From: Rheinheimera soli
GTDB taxonomy: Bacteria > Pseudomonadota > Gammaproteobacteria > Enterobacterales > Alteromonadaceae
Assembly: GCF_021290985.1 (NCBI RefSeq)
Contig: NZ_JAJOYU010000016.1
Span: 1 to 64,000, forward strand
DNA length: 64,000 nt
Direction of reading: 5' to 3'
Shown: positions 37,396-46,084 of the stretch, one piece after another
Layout of the letters: every line of letters starts with the position of its first letter
How positions within the stretch are numbered: position 1 is the first letter of the stretch
Notes under the pieces: generated by a model
Told to the model about the DNA's origin: nothing
The model's database searches: none
The model's input: the letters and a program-made list of their open reading frames with translations, nothing else
Position numbers and translations under genes: made by a program

Positions 37396-40362
37396 ATGAA
37401 ATCCAAAACATTCAAAAAGACCAGACTCGCCACCAGTCTGTCATTAGTGCTCGGAGTAGGCGTTGCTATGCCTGCTTTTGCGGATGCCGCACAAGAGCAA
37501 AACGCTAAAGCTGAAGAAAAAATTGAAGTGATCAGCGTGACCGGCATTCGCGGTAGTCTGATTAAATCCATGGATACCAAACGCTCTTCTACAGGTATTG
37601 TGGATGCTATTTCGGCGGAAGATATAGGTAAATTCCCAGATACCAACCTGGCAGAATCTCTGCAGCGTATCAGCGGTGTTTCTATTGACCGTGTCAACGG
37701 TGAAGGCAGTCGGGTTTCAGTCCGTGGTTTTGGTCCGGATTTTAACTTAGTGACACTGAACGGTCGTCAAATGCCTGTGACTACAGGTTCGCGTTCTTTT
37801 GATTTCGCTAATATTTCTGCTGACACTATCAGTGGTGTTGAAGTAAACAAAACTAGTTTTGCTTCAAACCCAACAGGTGGTATCGGCTCAGTTATTGATG
37901 TGCAAACCTTAAAACCTTTAAGTGCTGGCGGCGAAAAAGCTGTATTTAGTGCGGCCATGGTAGATGACAGATCCACCGAAGAAGGCAGTGCTACTCCGGA
38001 ATTAGCAGGTTTGTACTCCACAACTTTTAACGATGATAAATTTGGTGTGTTAGTGTCAGCCAGTTATCAGGAGCGTGAAAGTGGTAGTCAACAAGCCAAC
38101 GTAGGCACAGGTTGGCGCAGCTTCCCAGGTTCTGTCGATATCACTTCTGGTCAGTGGGGTAGTATCCCGAATGATAATCAGGTGAATCGTCCTGGTGCCA
38201 ATGATGTGTATTCTGTGCCACAAACCACCATTTACAAATTTGAAGAGCAACAACGCGCCCGCACCAACGGCCAGTTAGTGCTGCAATATGCTCCTACTGA
38301 CAATCTGATCGCATCCTTAGACTATACCTATATGCGCAATGATATCGACACTCAATACAACGATGTGTCTGCCTGGTATACCTATGTTCCTTCACAAAGT
38401 GTCTGGACTGATGGCCCTGTATCTTCACCGCTGATTTATTCAGAAGACTATGGTAATAGCTTTGCCGATTTGTCTATGGGTGCTGGTGACTATGGTGTGC
38501 GTAACCAAAGCGGTTCTCTGGGTTTGAATCTGGAATGGCAAGCAACAGACAACTTAAAATTGAGTTTTGATGCGCACCAATCAGATGCTGAATTCAAACC
38601 AAACCATGCTTTAGGCTCAAACAATACCTTAAGTACAGCCGCCTTTGTTCGTCAGAGTGCTGCAACAGACTTTACCGGTGAAATGCCTTTGCTGGCTGTT
38701 GAAGGTGGTAATGCTGTTCGTCCTTCCGACATGATAGTAACAGGCAGCGTATTCGGTAATTCGACCAACAAGTCTGAAATTGATCAGTACCAGTTTGATG
38801 GAGAATACGTGCTTGAAAACGCGGGCAGCATAGATTTTGGTATTGCTATCACAGACGTTGATAACCATTCAAAATCAGTGAACGTGCAACGAAATGACTG
38901 GGGTGGTGTAGGCCAGGCCGGTGATTTTGACGATTCTTATTTCCCGGCCGGTACTATCCATGACAAATTTAACGCGGGCAAAGGTGATTTCTCCTTAATG
39001 CCGGATCGTGATTTTGAAGTTCTGGATACTATTTTCTTCTGGGATTTCAATACAGTACGTGCCCGTGCTGAGCAGCTCTATACCCCAGCTGGTTTTGTTG
39101 GCGCCGGTGATTGTGGCACCAACTTCTGCCCTTCCACCGATTACAACAGTGACGTAAACCGTTACACCAAAGAAGAATCGCGTTCTGCTTATGTGCAGTA
39201 CAACTATGAAAAAGAAATTTCTGGCATGCCGTACGATGTTCATGTCGGTGTACGTTATGAACAAACAGACGTTACTTCAACGTCTGCAGTCGCTGCCTAC
39301 AATGGTGCTCGTTGGGTAGCGGACACTGAAATTGTATTACAAGCCAGTGGTCAACGTGAGTTTCAAACGAAAAGTGGTGATTACGATTACATCTTGCCTA
39401 ACTTAAACTTCAATATTGAAGTAGTGGATGACGTGATGTTACGTGCCGCCTACAGTGAAACTATAGGTCGTCCGGACTATGTTGCCATTCAGGGCGGTAC
39501 TGTAGTGGCTACTATAGCCAACCGTGCCGGTGGTGGTGGTAATGCTGGTAACCCAAGTCTGTTGCCTTTGGAATCCAAAAATATCGACTTGTCGGCTGAA
39601 TGGTACTATTCACCATCTAGCTACGCCTCTATTGGTTATTTCCGTAAAGACACCAGTAACTTTATCAGCAACTCTATTGTGAAATCGACTATCTACAACA
39701 TTCCTAACCCGGTAGATGGTAAAAAGTACGATGAAGCAGTGGCGGCTGTTGGTAATGATGCCAGTGCTATTCGGGACTGGATTTTTGCCAACTATCCAAA
39801 TGCTCCGGGCGTGAATGTAGCGGCTGGAACTATTGATGGTGTTGCTGGTGAAGATGAAGATTTAGTATTTGATATCAATACACCTTCCAACGGTACTGAC
39901 TCTGAAGTGATTGATGGTTGGGAATTTGCGGTCCAACACGCATTTGGAGAAACAGGTTTTGGTGCTATAGCGAACTACACCATGGTGGATAGTGAAACAG
40001 GCTATAACAACTTCCTGTTGCAGGACCAGGCGGCTGTAATTGGTTTAAGTGACACAGCCAACGCCATTTTGTTTTATGAAATGGATGGTTTTCAGGCTCG
40101 TATCGCTTATAACTGGCGTGATCAGTTCCTGAACTCCAGAGGCCAGGATACAGGAGCTCATCCAAAATACACTGAGGCTTATCACCAAATTGATATGTCT
40201 GTCAGTTATGACTTACCACAAGTGGAAGGTTTAACAGTTTATGTTGAAGCCCTGAACGTGACTGATGAGCATATCCGTGTTCACGGCCGCGCCAAAGAGC
40301 AGGTATTAAGTCTGGTTGAATCCGGTGCTCGTTACAGTATCGGTGCTCGCTACAGCTTCTAA
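37396..40362 (+). CDS. TonB-dependent outer-membrane receptor for oligosaccharides
   Basis: A 988-residue TonB-dependent receptor. It has a signal peptide (TRLATSLSLVLGVGVAMPAFA), a TonB-box-like stretch near EVISVTGIRGSL, a plug domain (FPDTNLAESLQRISGVSIDRVNGEGSRVSVRGFG) and a 22-strand barrel ending in ARYSIGARYSF. The plug pattern is that of the carbohydrate-linked receptor group found next to SapC, cupin and tryptophan-halogenase genes in Xanthomonas, Caulobacter and Alteromonas relatives. With GH3, GH1 and two sugar transporters around it, import of beta-glucosides or beta-glucan fragments is the likely job. AGGGAA precedes the start, and a LacI-type operator sits about 95 bp upstream. 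Confidence 0.9.
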   Translation: MKSKTFKKTRLATSLSLVLGVGVAMPAFADAAQEQNAKAEEKIEVISVTGIRGSLIKSMDTKRSSTGIVDAISAEDIGKFPDTNLAESLQRISGVSIDRVNGEGSRVSVRGFGPDFNLVTLNGRQMPVTTGSRSFDFANISADTISGVEVNKTSFASNPTGGIGSVIDVQTLKPLSAGGEKAVFSAAMVDDRSTEEGSATPELAGLYSTTFNDDKFGVLVSASYQERESGSQQANVGTGWRSFPGSVDITSGQWGSIPNDNQVNRPGANDVYSVPQTTIYKFEEQQRARTNGQLVLQYAPTDNLIASLDYTYMRNDIDTQYNDVSAWYTYVPSQSVWTDGPVSSPLIYSEDYGNSFADLSMGAGDYGVRNQSGSLGLNLEWQATDNLKLSFDAHQSDAEFKPNHALGSNNTLSTAAFVRQSAATDFTGEMPLLAVEGGNAVRPSDMIVTGSVFGNSTNKSEIDQYQFDGEYVLENAGSIDFGIAITDVDNHSKSVNVQRNDWGGVGQAGDFDDSYFPAGTIHDKFNAGKGDFSLMPDRDFEVLDTIFFWDFNTVRARAEQLYTPAGFVGAGDCGTNFCPSTDYNSDVNRYTKEESRSAYVQYNYEKEISGMPYDVHVGVRYEQTDVTSTSAVAAYNGARWVADTEIVLQASGQREFQTKSGDYDYILPNLNFNIEVVDDVMLRAAYSETIGRPDYVAIQGGTVVATIANRAGGGGNAGNPSLLPLESKNIDLSAEWYYSPSSYASIGYFRKDTSNFISNSIVKSTIYNIPNPVDGKKYDEAVAAVGNDASAIRDWIFANYPNAPGVNVAAGTIDGVAGEDEDLVFDINTPSNGTDSEVIDGWEFAVQHAFGETGFGAIANYTMVDSETGYNNFLLQDQAAVIGLSDTANAILFYEMDGFQARIAYNWRDQFLNSRGQDTGAHPKYTEAYHQIDMSVSYDLPQVEGLTVYVEALNVTDEHIRVHGRAKEQVLSLVESGARYSIGARYSF

Positions 40363-40371
40363 GCTGGACCA

Positions 40372-40428
40372 GGGCCATAAGGATATGGCCCAATCTCTAC
40401 TGGCATCTTCAATCCGGATTGAAGATGC
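40372..40428 (+). promoter_or_regulatory. Two tandem perfect hairpins after the receptor gene
   Basis: Hairpin 1: GGGCCATA, loop AGGA, TATGGCCC (40372-40391). Hairpin 2: GCATCTTCAATC, loop CG, GATTGAAGATGC (40403-40428). No T-tract follows, so read-through into the SapC gene is likely. They may protect the receptor mRNA 3' end and lower downstream expression. Confidence 0.55.
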
Positions 40429-40542
40429 TATATCTTGATAAATTCTGCCCTATAAAGAAGTAATAAACAGCAGCCTTGATGGCAGCTCACAAACTTCAGA
40501 CAAACTATAACTAAAAATACAGACAACAGACCGGGATACAGT

Positions 40543-41268
40543 ATGAGTCACAATGTTTTACTGAACAGTGTTGAACACCGAGACCTGAAGGTGATTACGG
40601 CCAGAGGCGAGGATTATGGCGATGCAGTCTGGTTTGCCATCACTTTTCCACAAGAGTTCCGTACCGTTCAGGCTCATTACCCTATTTTTTTTCACAAAGA
40701 CAATCACAGCAATCAGTTTTTTGCCGTCGCTCTTTTTGGTTTTCAGGATCAGGAGAATCTGTTTTTACAGCAGGATAACTGGCGTGGTTGTTATGTGCCG
40801 CTGATGCTCAGGCGTCAGCCGTTTTTAATTGGTCAGCAACTGGTGCGTGAAGACGGTATTGAAACCGCACAGCGTGTTATTCATATAGATTTAGACAATC
40901 CGCGAGTCAGCAGCACTGAAGGCGAAAGCTTATTTTTGCCTTTTGGTGGCAACAGCCCTTATCTGGACCAAGTCGCCAGTATGCTGGAAACTATTCATTT
41001 CGGCATGCTCGACAGCAAGGCTTTTATTGACCTGTTGCTTGAACATCAATTGCTGGAATCTTTTACTTTGGATCTGACGTTCAGTAATGGCCAAAAACAG
41101 CAGCTGGCAGGTTTTTATACTATTCATGAAGAAAACCTTGCCACCTTATCGCCAGAGCTGTTGGCGCAACTGCATCAAAAAGGTTATTTGCAGGCGATTT
41201 ATATGGCCATAGCTTCTCAGGCTAATATCCGGCATTTGCTGCAGTTAAAAAACAAGCAGTTTGAGTAA
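40543..41268 (+). CDS. SapC-family protein
   Basis: The 241-residue protein resembles the SapC family: NVLLNSVEHRDLKVITARGEDYGDAVWFAITFPQEFRTVQAHYPIFF, then YVPLMLRRQPFLIG and SLFLPFGG. The name comes from an S-layer protein of Campylobacter, but in gammaproteobacteria and Caulobacter these genes accompany TonB receptors for sugars, with unknown role. No signal peptide is seen. It is followed after 6 bases by the cupin gene and forms an operon with it. Confidence 0.82.
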   Translation: MSHNVLLNSVEHRDLKVITARGEDYGDAVWFAITFPQEFRTVQAHYPIFFHKDNHSNQFFAVALFGFQDQENLFLQQDNWRGCYVPLMLRRQPFLIGQQLVREDGIETAQRVIHIDLDNPRVSSTEGESLFLPFGGNSPYLDQVASMLETIHFGMLDSKAFIDLLLEHQLLESFTLDLTFSNGQKQQLAGFYTIHEENLATLSPELLAQLHQKGYLQAIYMAIASQANIRHLLQLKNKQFE

Positions 41269-41274
41269 AACCTG

Positions 41275-42300
41275 ATGAGCATGTTGAATAAGCCATTAGC
41301 ACAAGTAAAAACGCTGGAAGGATGCGACCTGGCGGATGCCTTGGCGTTGATCACAAACGCCAGCCAGCCGCTGGTGTTTAAAGGCTTATGTAAAGACTGG
41401 CCTTTAGTTCAGGCTGGTTTGGTTTCAGCCTCTGCTGCTGCCGATTATATTCGGCAGTTTTATCAGGGGAATCCTGTCAGTGCCTGTTATATCGAGCCCG
41501 ATCAGCAAGGCCGGGTCTTTTATAACGCAGAGCAAAATGGCTTTAATTATCAGGGCGGAAAAATTGATTTTAATCAACTGATTGAGCGTTTATTTGCACT
41601 GAATGGTCAAAAAGAAGTACCTACTTATTACATGGGCTCTACTGAAATCAACCATTGGTTTCCGGGTTTAGCAGCACAAAACAGTCTGGCTTTGGATGGC
41701 GTCAATCCGTTAACCAGCGTCTGGTTAGGTAATCAATCCAGAATAGCCGCTCATTATGATTTTCCGCAGAATCTGGCCTGCAACGCTGTCGGACACCGTA
41801 CTTTCACCTTATTCCCGCCAGAACAAATTGCCAATCTGTATCCAGGCCCAATGGAATTTGCGCCTGGCGGCCAGGATGTCAGTATGGTGGATTTTGCCGC
41901 GCCTGACTTTGAGCGTTTTCCTCAATTTGCAGAAGCCTTGCAGCATGCGCAGGTGGCCCATCTTGAACCTGGTGATCTGTTATTTATTCCCAGTATGTGG
42001 TGGCACCACGTCGAAGCAAAAGATGCTTTTAATGTGTTGATCAGCCATTGGTGGCGAGACACTCCAGCCTATTTAGGCCGCCCGAATAATGCCTTGTCTA
42101 TGGCTGTGCTGAGCTTACGTAGTTTGCCTAAAGCGCAGCGTCAGGCCTGGAAGGCCATTTTTGATTACTACATTTTTGAGCATGATGAGGTATCGCAGGA
42201 TCATATTCAGCCAGAGGCTTTAAAAATGTTAACCAAGCCGCTGGATGAGCTAAACGCGCGTCAGATCAGAGCTGATTTACTGAATAAATTAAAACGCTGA
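41275..42300 (+). CDS. Cupin-like / JmjC-type dioxygenase
   Basis: A 341-residue protein of the cupin-8 (JmjC-like) family. The double-stranded beta-helix carries an HxD iron site in IAAHYDFPQN near residue 160 and the partner His in SMWWHHVEA near residue 245, so it may be an iron/2-oxoglutarate hydroxylase like FIH or TYW5. The substrate is unknown. Homologues sit beside SapC and tryptophan-halogenase genes in TonB receptor clusters, so it may modify a protein or carbohydrate-related metabolite of the uptake pathway. The start is 6 bases after the SapC stop. Confidence 0.83.
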   Translation: MSMLNKPLAQVKTLEGCDLADALALITNASQPLVFKGLCKDWPLVQAGLVSASAAADYIRQFYQGNPVSACYIEPDQQGRVFYNAEQNGFNYQGGKIDFNQLIERLFALNGQKEVPTYYMGSTEINHWFPGLAAQNSLALDGVNPLTSVWLGNQSRIAAHYDFPQNLACNAVGHRTFTLFPPEQIANLYPGPMEFAPGGQDVSMVDFAAPDFERFPQFAEALQHAQVAHLEPGDLLFIPSMWWHHVEAKDAFNVLISHWWRDTPAYLGRPNNALSMAVLSLRSLPKAQRQAWKAIFDYYIFEHDEVSQDHIQPEALKMLTKPLDELNARQIRADLLNKLKR

Positions 42301-42344
42301 GTACAAACTACAACTATAAAAGCACCAATCAACAGGGTGAACAG

Positions 42345-43838
42345 ATGAATAACGCACAACACAGAATTAAAAAAGTGGTGATAGCCGGTGGTGGAACAGC
42401 GGGCTGGATGACCGCGGCTGGCCTGACTAAATTACTGGGTAAAAATCTTGAAGTGGTCTTAGTTGAGTCGGACGACATTGGCACTGTGGGCGTCGGAGAA
42501 GCCACTATCCCAACTCTGCATATTTTCCACCGTTTACTGAATATCAAAGAGTCCGAAGTGATGGCGGCCACCAATGCCACCTTTAAACTGGGCATTCAGT
42601 TTGAAAACTGGAAAACGCTGGGCGAAGACTATATTCACTCCTTTGGCTTTTTAGGCAAAGACTGCTGGGCTTGTGGTTTTCAGCATTTTTGGGTCAAAGG
42701 CAAACAAAAAGGCATAGCCAGTGAAATTGGTGATTATTGCGTAGAGCATCTAGGTGCCCGTCAGGGCTGTTTTGCCGTCTTGCCGAATCAAGATCTGAAC
42801 CACGCTTATCATATGGATGCGTCCTTATACGCTAAGTTTTTGCGCCGTTTGTCCGAACAGCATGGCATTAAACGTATTGAGGGCAAAATTCGTGAAGTGC
42901 AGCAGCATATGGATGGCAACATCAGTGCTCTATTGCTGGAGTCCGGCGAGCTGATTGAAGGCGATTTATTTATCGATTGCACTGGCTTCCGTGCTTTGTT
43001 GATTGAACAAACACTGAATACCGGTTTTGAAGACTGGAGTCACTGGTTACCTTGTGACAGTGCTTATGCAGTGCAAACCAAAACCACGCAAGAGCCTGTT
43101 GCTTATACCCGCGCTATAGCCCGTGATGCTGGCTGGCAATGGAAAATCCCGCTGCAAAGCCGGGTTGGCAATGGCCTGGTGTTCTGTAGTAAATTTATGA
43201 CAGAAACTGAAGCCAAACAAAGGTTGATCGACAATGTCGAAGGTGAAATGCTGTTTGAGCCACGGCTGATTAAATTTAAAACCGGCACCCGCCGTCAGCA
43301 TTGGAATAAAAACTGTGTGGCCATTGGTTTATCCAGTGGTTTTCTGGAGCCGCTCGAGTCGACCAGTATTCATTTGATCCATCGCAGTATTATTCGTCTG
43401 CTGCAGATGTTTCCGTCCAACGGCATAGCCTCTGCTGATGTGGATGAGTTTAACCGCCAGACTAAAATCGAAATGGACAATATCCGCGACTTTATCATCC
43501 TGCACTACAAAGCGACCGAACGCACCGATACCAAGTTCTGGCGTTACTGCAAAGATATGCAAATCCCGGACACTTTGACTCATCGTATGGAGCTGTTTAA
43601 ACAATCCGGTAAAGTTTATAAGTTTGCGCAGGAATTATTTGGCGAAAGCTCCTGGTTGCAGGTGCTGATTGGTCAGGGCTTAATGCCGCAGCAGTATCAT
43701 CCTATTGTGGATTTAATGCCGGATTCGGAGCTGAATGATTTCCTGATGAGCATTAAACACAATGTGAAACGCACTGTGAGTCAGTTCCCGACTCACCATG
43801 AGTTTATTCAGCATTACTGCAAGTCGTCTTTGGTCTGA
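42345..43838 (+). CDS. Tryptophan-halogenase-family flavoprotein
   Basis: This is a 497-residue flavin-dependent protein of the tryptophan 7-halogenase family. It has the FAD-binding GGGTAGWMTA near residue 15 and the halogenase signature WxWxIP (GWQWKIPL) near residue 262, and ESTSIHLI near 345. Members chlorinate or brominate tryptophan or indole rings, but those in TonB receptor clusters have no proven product, and sugar-linked ones have been proposed to act on something else. The catalytic Lys expected between the two motifs was not located with certainty. It follows the cupin gene by 44 bases with AACAGGGTGA before the start. Confidence 0.88.
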   Translation: MNNAQHRIKKVVIAGGGTAGWMTAAGLTKLLGKNLEVVLVESDDIGTVGVGEATIPTLHIFHRLLNIKESEVMAATNATFKLGIQFENWKTLGEDYIHSFGFLGKDCWACGFQHFWVKGKQKGIASEIGDYCVEHLGARQGCFAVLPNQDLNHAYHMDASLYAKFLRRLSEQHGIKRIEGKIREVQQHMDGNISALLLESGELIEGDLFIDCTGFRALLIEQTLNTGFEDWSHWLPCDSAYAVQTKTTQEPVAYTRAIARDAGWQWKIPLQSRVGNGLVFCSKFMTETEAKQRLIDNVEGEMLFEPRLIKFKTGTRRQHWNKNCVAIGLSSGFLEPLESTSIHLIHRSIIRLLQMFPSNGIASADVDEFNRQTKIEMDNIRDFIILHYKATERTDTKFWRYCKDMQIPDTLTHRMELFKQSGKVYKFAQELFGESSWLQVLIGQGLMPQQYHPIVDLMPDSELNDFLMSIKHNVKRTVSQFPTHHEFIQHYCKSSLV

Positions 43839-43845
43839 GCAGGCG

Positions 43846-44559
43846 ATGATGGACGCGCTGAATTATCAGGTGAATAGCAGCATCAGGCCCGAAATTATTT
43901 ATCTCGGGCAGGAAAAAACGCCACTGATCATGATTGATGACTTTGCTGTGGATTTGTCTGGCCTGCGCCAACATGCACAGCAAAGCGATTTTATGCGGGA
44001 AAATCAAACCTATTACCCGGGACAGCGCGCTGTATTGCCAAAAGACTATGTAGCCGCCAGTTTAAATGCTTTGTATCAGTTGATTTATAAAGTCTATCAG
44101 GTGCCAGAAAAGCTCAGATTAAAACCACAGATGCTGTTTTATGCGCTGATCACTCAGGCCGAAAACAGCCTGCATCCACTGCAATGTATGCCACATTTTG
44201 ATACCAGTGCCCCTTATTATTTTGCACTCTTGCATTACCTCAATGACAGTCCTCATGGCAGCACAGGTTTTTTCCGGCATAAACCTACAGGTTTTGAGCG
44301 GGTGACCGATCAAAGGCGGCAAGAGTATTTCCAGTCAGCGCAAAACTTTATTGATACTCATGGTGCACCACCTCAGCGTTATCAGGTGCAAAGCAATGAG
44401 CATTATGAGTTGTACCACCAAGTCCCTTACCAGGCCAACAGACTGATTATTTACCCCAGTAATTTGTTGCACTCTTCACTGGTAGACAGAACAACAGACA
44501 TAGATGGCTCGCCTGTTACTGGTCGTTTAACCGCCAATATGTTTATTGATTTCGTATAA
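43846..44559 (+). CDS. DUF6445-like protein of the halogenase operon
   Basis: A 237-residue protein of a family usually encoded next to tryptophan-halogenase and SapC genes; I believe it is DUF6445. It contains the His pattern MPHFDTSAPYYFALLHYL near residue 125 and RLIIYPSNLLHSSLV near 205, which resembles the HxD...H arrangement of iron/2-oxoglutarate oxygenases (prolyl-hydroxylase-like). Starts at 43798, 43846 and 43849 are possible. I prefer 43846 because AGCAGG precedes it and the overlap with the halogenase gene disappears. It ends the receptor operon. Confidence 0.68.
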   Translation: MMDALNYQVNSSIRPEIIYLGQEKTPLIMIDDFAVDLSGLRQHAQQSDFMRENQTYYPGQRAVLPKDYVAASLNALYQLIYKVYQVPEKLRLKPQMLFYALITQAENSLHPLQCMPHFDTSAPYYFALLHYLNDSPHGSTGFFRHKPTGFERVTDQRRQEYFQSAQNFIDTHGAPPQRYQVQSNEHYELYHQVPYQANRLIIYPSNLLHSSLVDRTTDIDGSPVTGRLTANMFIDFV

Positions 44560-44621
44560 GCCCAAACAGCCCTGAACAATAACAAATAAGGATTTGAGTA
44601 TGGTCAGCACAACACAAAAAA

Positions 44622-44635
44622 TGAAAGCGATTACA
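44622..44635. promoter_or_regulatory. LacI-type operator 3 (upstream of GH1)
   Basis: TGAAAGCGATTACA is the reverse complement of TGTAATCGCTTTCA and matches operators 1 and 2. It lies 67 bases upstream of the GH1 start codon. A 17-codon frame from ATG 44600, with AAGGA before it, runs across it and stops at 44653; this may be a leader peptide or chance. Confidence 0.65.
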
Positions 44636-44701
44636 AGTTTGGGCCAGTTTTGAACAAGCTACTTTTACCCTCTAATTTTTAAAGATGAAAAGAAGATAAC
44701 G

Positions 44702-46030
44702 ATGAATTATGAACTGCCGAAAGGCTCGAGATTGCTGAAAAAACAATTTACTTATGGGGTTGCTACCTCATCCTTTCAGATTGAAGGTGGCATAGAACAG
44801 CGCTTGCCTTGTATCTGGGATACGTTTTGCGCCACACCGGGTAAAGTGAAAGATGGCTCGAACGGCGATTTGGCTTGTGATCACTACAACTTATGGCGTG
44901 ATGATATAGCCCTGATCAGCTCACTGGGCGTAGATGCCTATCGTTTTTCTATCGCCTGGGCCAGGGTAATGAATAAAGACGGCAACCTGAATCAGCAAGG
45001 TGTTGATTTTTACATCAATATTCTGGATGAGCTTAAGGCAAAAAATATTAAGTCTTTTGTCACCTTATATCACTGGGATTTACCCCAGCATATTGAAGAT
45101 CAAGGCGGCTGGCTGAACCGCAACACCGCTTATTTGTTCCAGGATTATGCTGACAAGTTAAGCAAAGCTTTTGGTGATAGAGTCTATTCTTATGCCACTC
45201 TAAATGAACCCTTTTGCAGCTCCTACTTAGGTTATGAGGCTGGTATTCATGCGCCTGGACTGACTAAAAAAGCCTATGGCCGACAATCGGCGCATCATTT
45301 ACTGTTGGCGCACGGTCTGGCCATGCAAGTGCTGCAGAAAAATAGCCCAAACAGCATGAATGGCCTAGTGCTGAACTTCACTCCGGCTTATCCATTGACC
45401 GACAGTGCGGCAGATATAAGAGCGGCCCAGCTTGCCGACGACTACTTTAACCAGTGGTATATCAAACCTGTGTTTGATGGTGCCTACCCTGACTCTTTTG
45501 CCTTACTGGCCGATGAAGACAAGCCGATGATTGAAGCTGGTGATTTTGACATTATCAAAGCGCCACTGGATTTCCTTGGTGTGAATTTTTACACCCGCAC
45601 TGTGTATAAAGCCACAGAAGGCCGCGACTTTATCGAAGTGGATATGGTCGATGCGCCTAAAACAGATATTGGCTGGGAAATTTATCCACAGGCCTTTACC
45701 GATCTGTTAGTGTCTTTGCATCAGAAATACAAACTGCCTCCGGTTTACATTACCGAAAATGGTGCTGCGGCGGCCGATCAACTGCACAATGCTGAAGTCG
45801 ATGATCAACTACGCTTGTCCTATTATCAGCTGCATTTAAATGCAGTGCATCAGGCGGTTGAGCAAGGTGTGGATATTCAGGGTTATTTTGCCTGGAGCTT
45901 AATGGATAACTTTGAGTGGGCCGAAGGTTACTTAAAGCGTTTTGGTATTGTGTATGTCGACTACGACAGCCAGCAAAGAACTGTGAAAAACAGCGGTCTG
46001 GCTTACAAACGATTGATCAGTAATCGTTAA
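44702..46030 (+). CDS. GH1 beta-glucosidase
   Basis: A 442-residue glycoside hydrolase family 1 enzyme. FTYGVATSSFQIEG near residue 17 is the family N-terminal signature. The acid/base Glu is in TLNEPF near residue 165 and the nucleophile Glu in ITENGA near residue 350. There is no signal peptide, so it should hydrolyse imported beta-glucosides such as cellobiose in the cytoplasm, complementing the exported GH3 enzyme. A LacI-type operator lies 67 bases upstream of its start. The MFS transporter gene follows after 54 bases and is probably co-transcribed. Confidence 0.94.
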   Translation: MNYELPKGSRLLKKQFTYGVATSSFQIEGGIEQRLPCIWDTFCATPGKVKDGSNGDLACDHYNLWRDDIALISSLGVDAYRFSIAWARVMNKDGNLNQQGVDFYINILDELKAKNIKSFVTLYHWDLPQHIEDQGGWLNRNTAYLFQDYADKLSKAFGDRVYSYATLNEPFCSSYLGYEAGIHAPGLTKKAYGRQSAHHLLLAHGLAMQVLQKNSPNSMNGLVLNFTPAYPLTDSAADIRAAQLADDYFNQWYIKPVFDGAYPDSFALLADEDKPMIEAGDFDIIKAPLDFLGVNFYTRTVYKATEGRDFIEVDMVDAPKTDIGWEIYPQAFTDLLVSLHQKYKLPPVYITENGAAAADQLHNAEVDDQLRLSYYQLHLNAVHQAVEQGVDIQGYFAWSLMDNFEWAEGYLKRFGIVYVDYDSQQRTVKNSGLAYKRLISNR

Positions 46031-46084
46031 TTTATAAAAAGTAATAATTTCAAATCAACAGCTTATAATAAAGGTGCGCTCACC

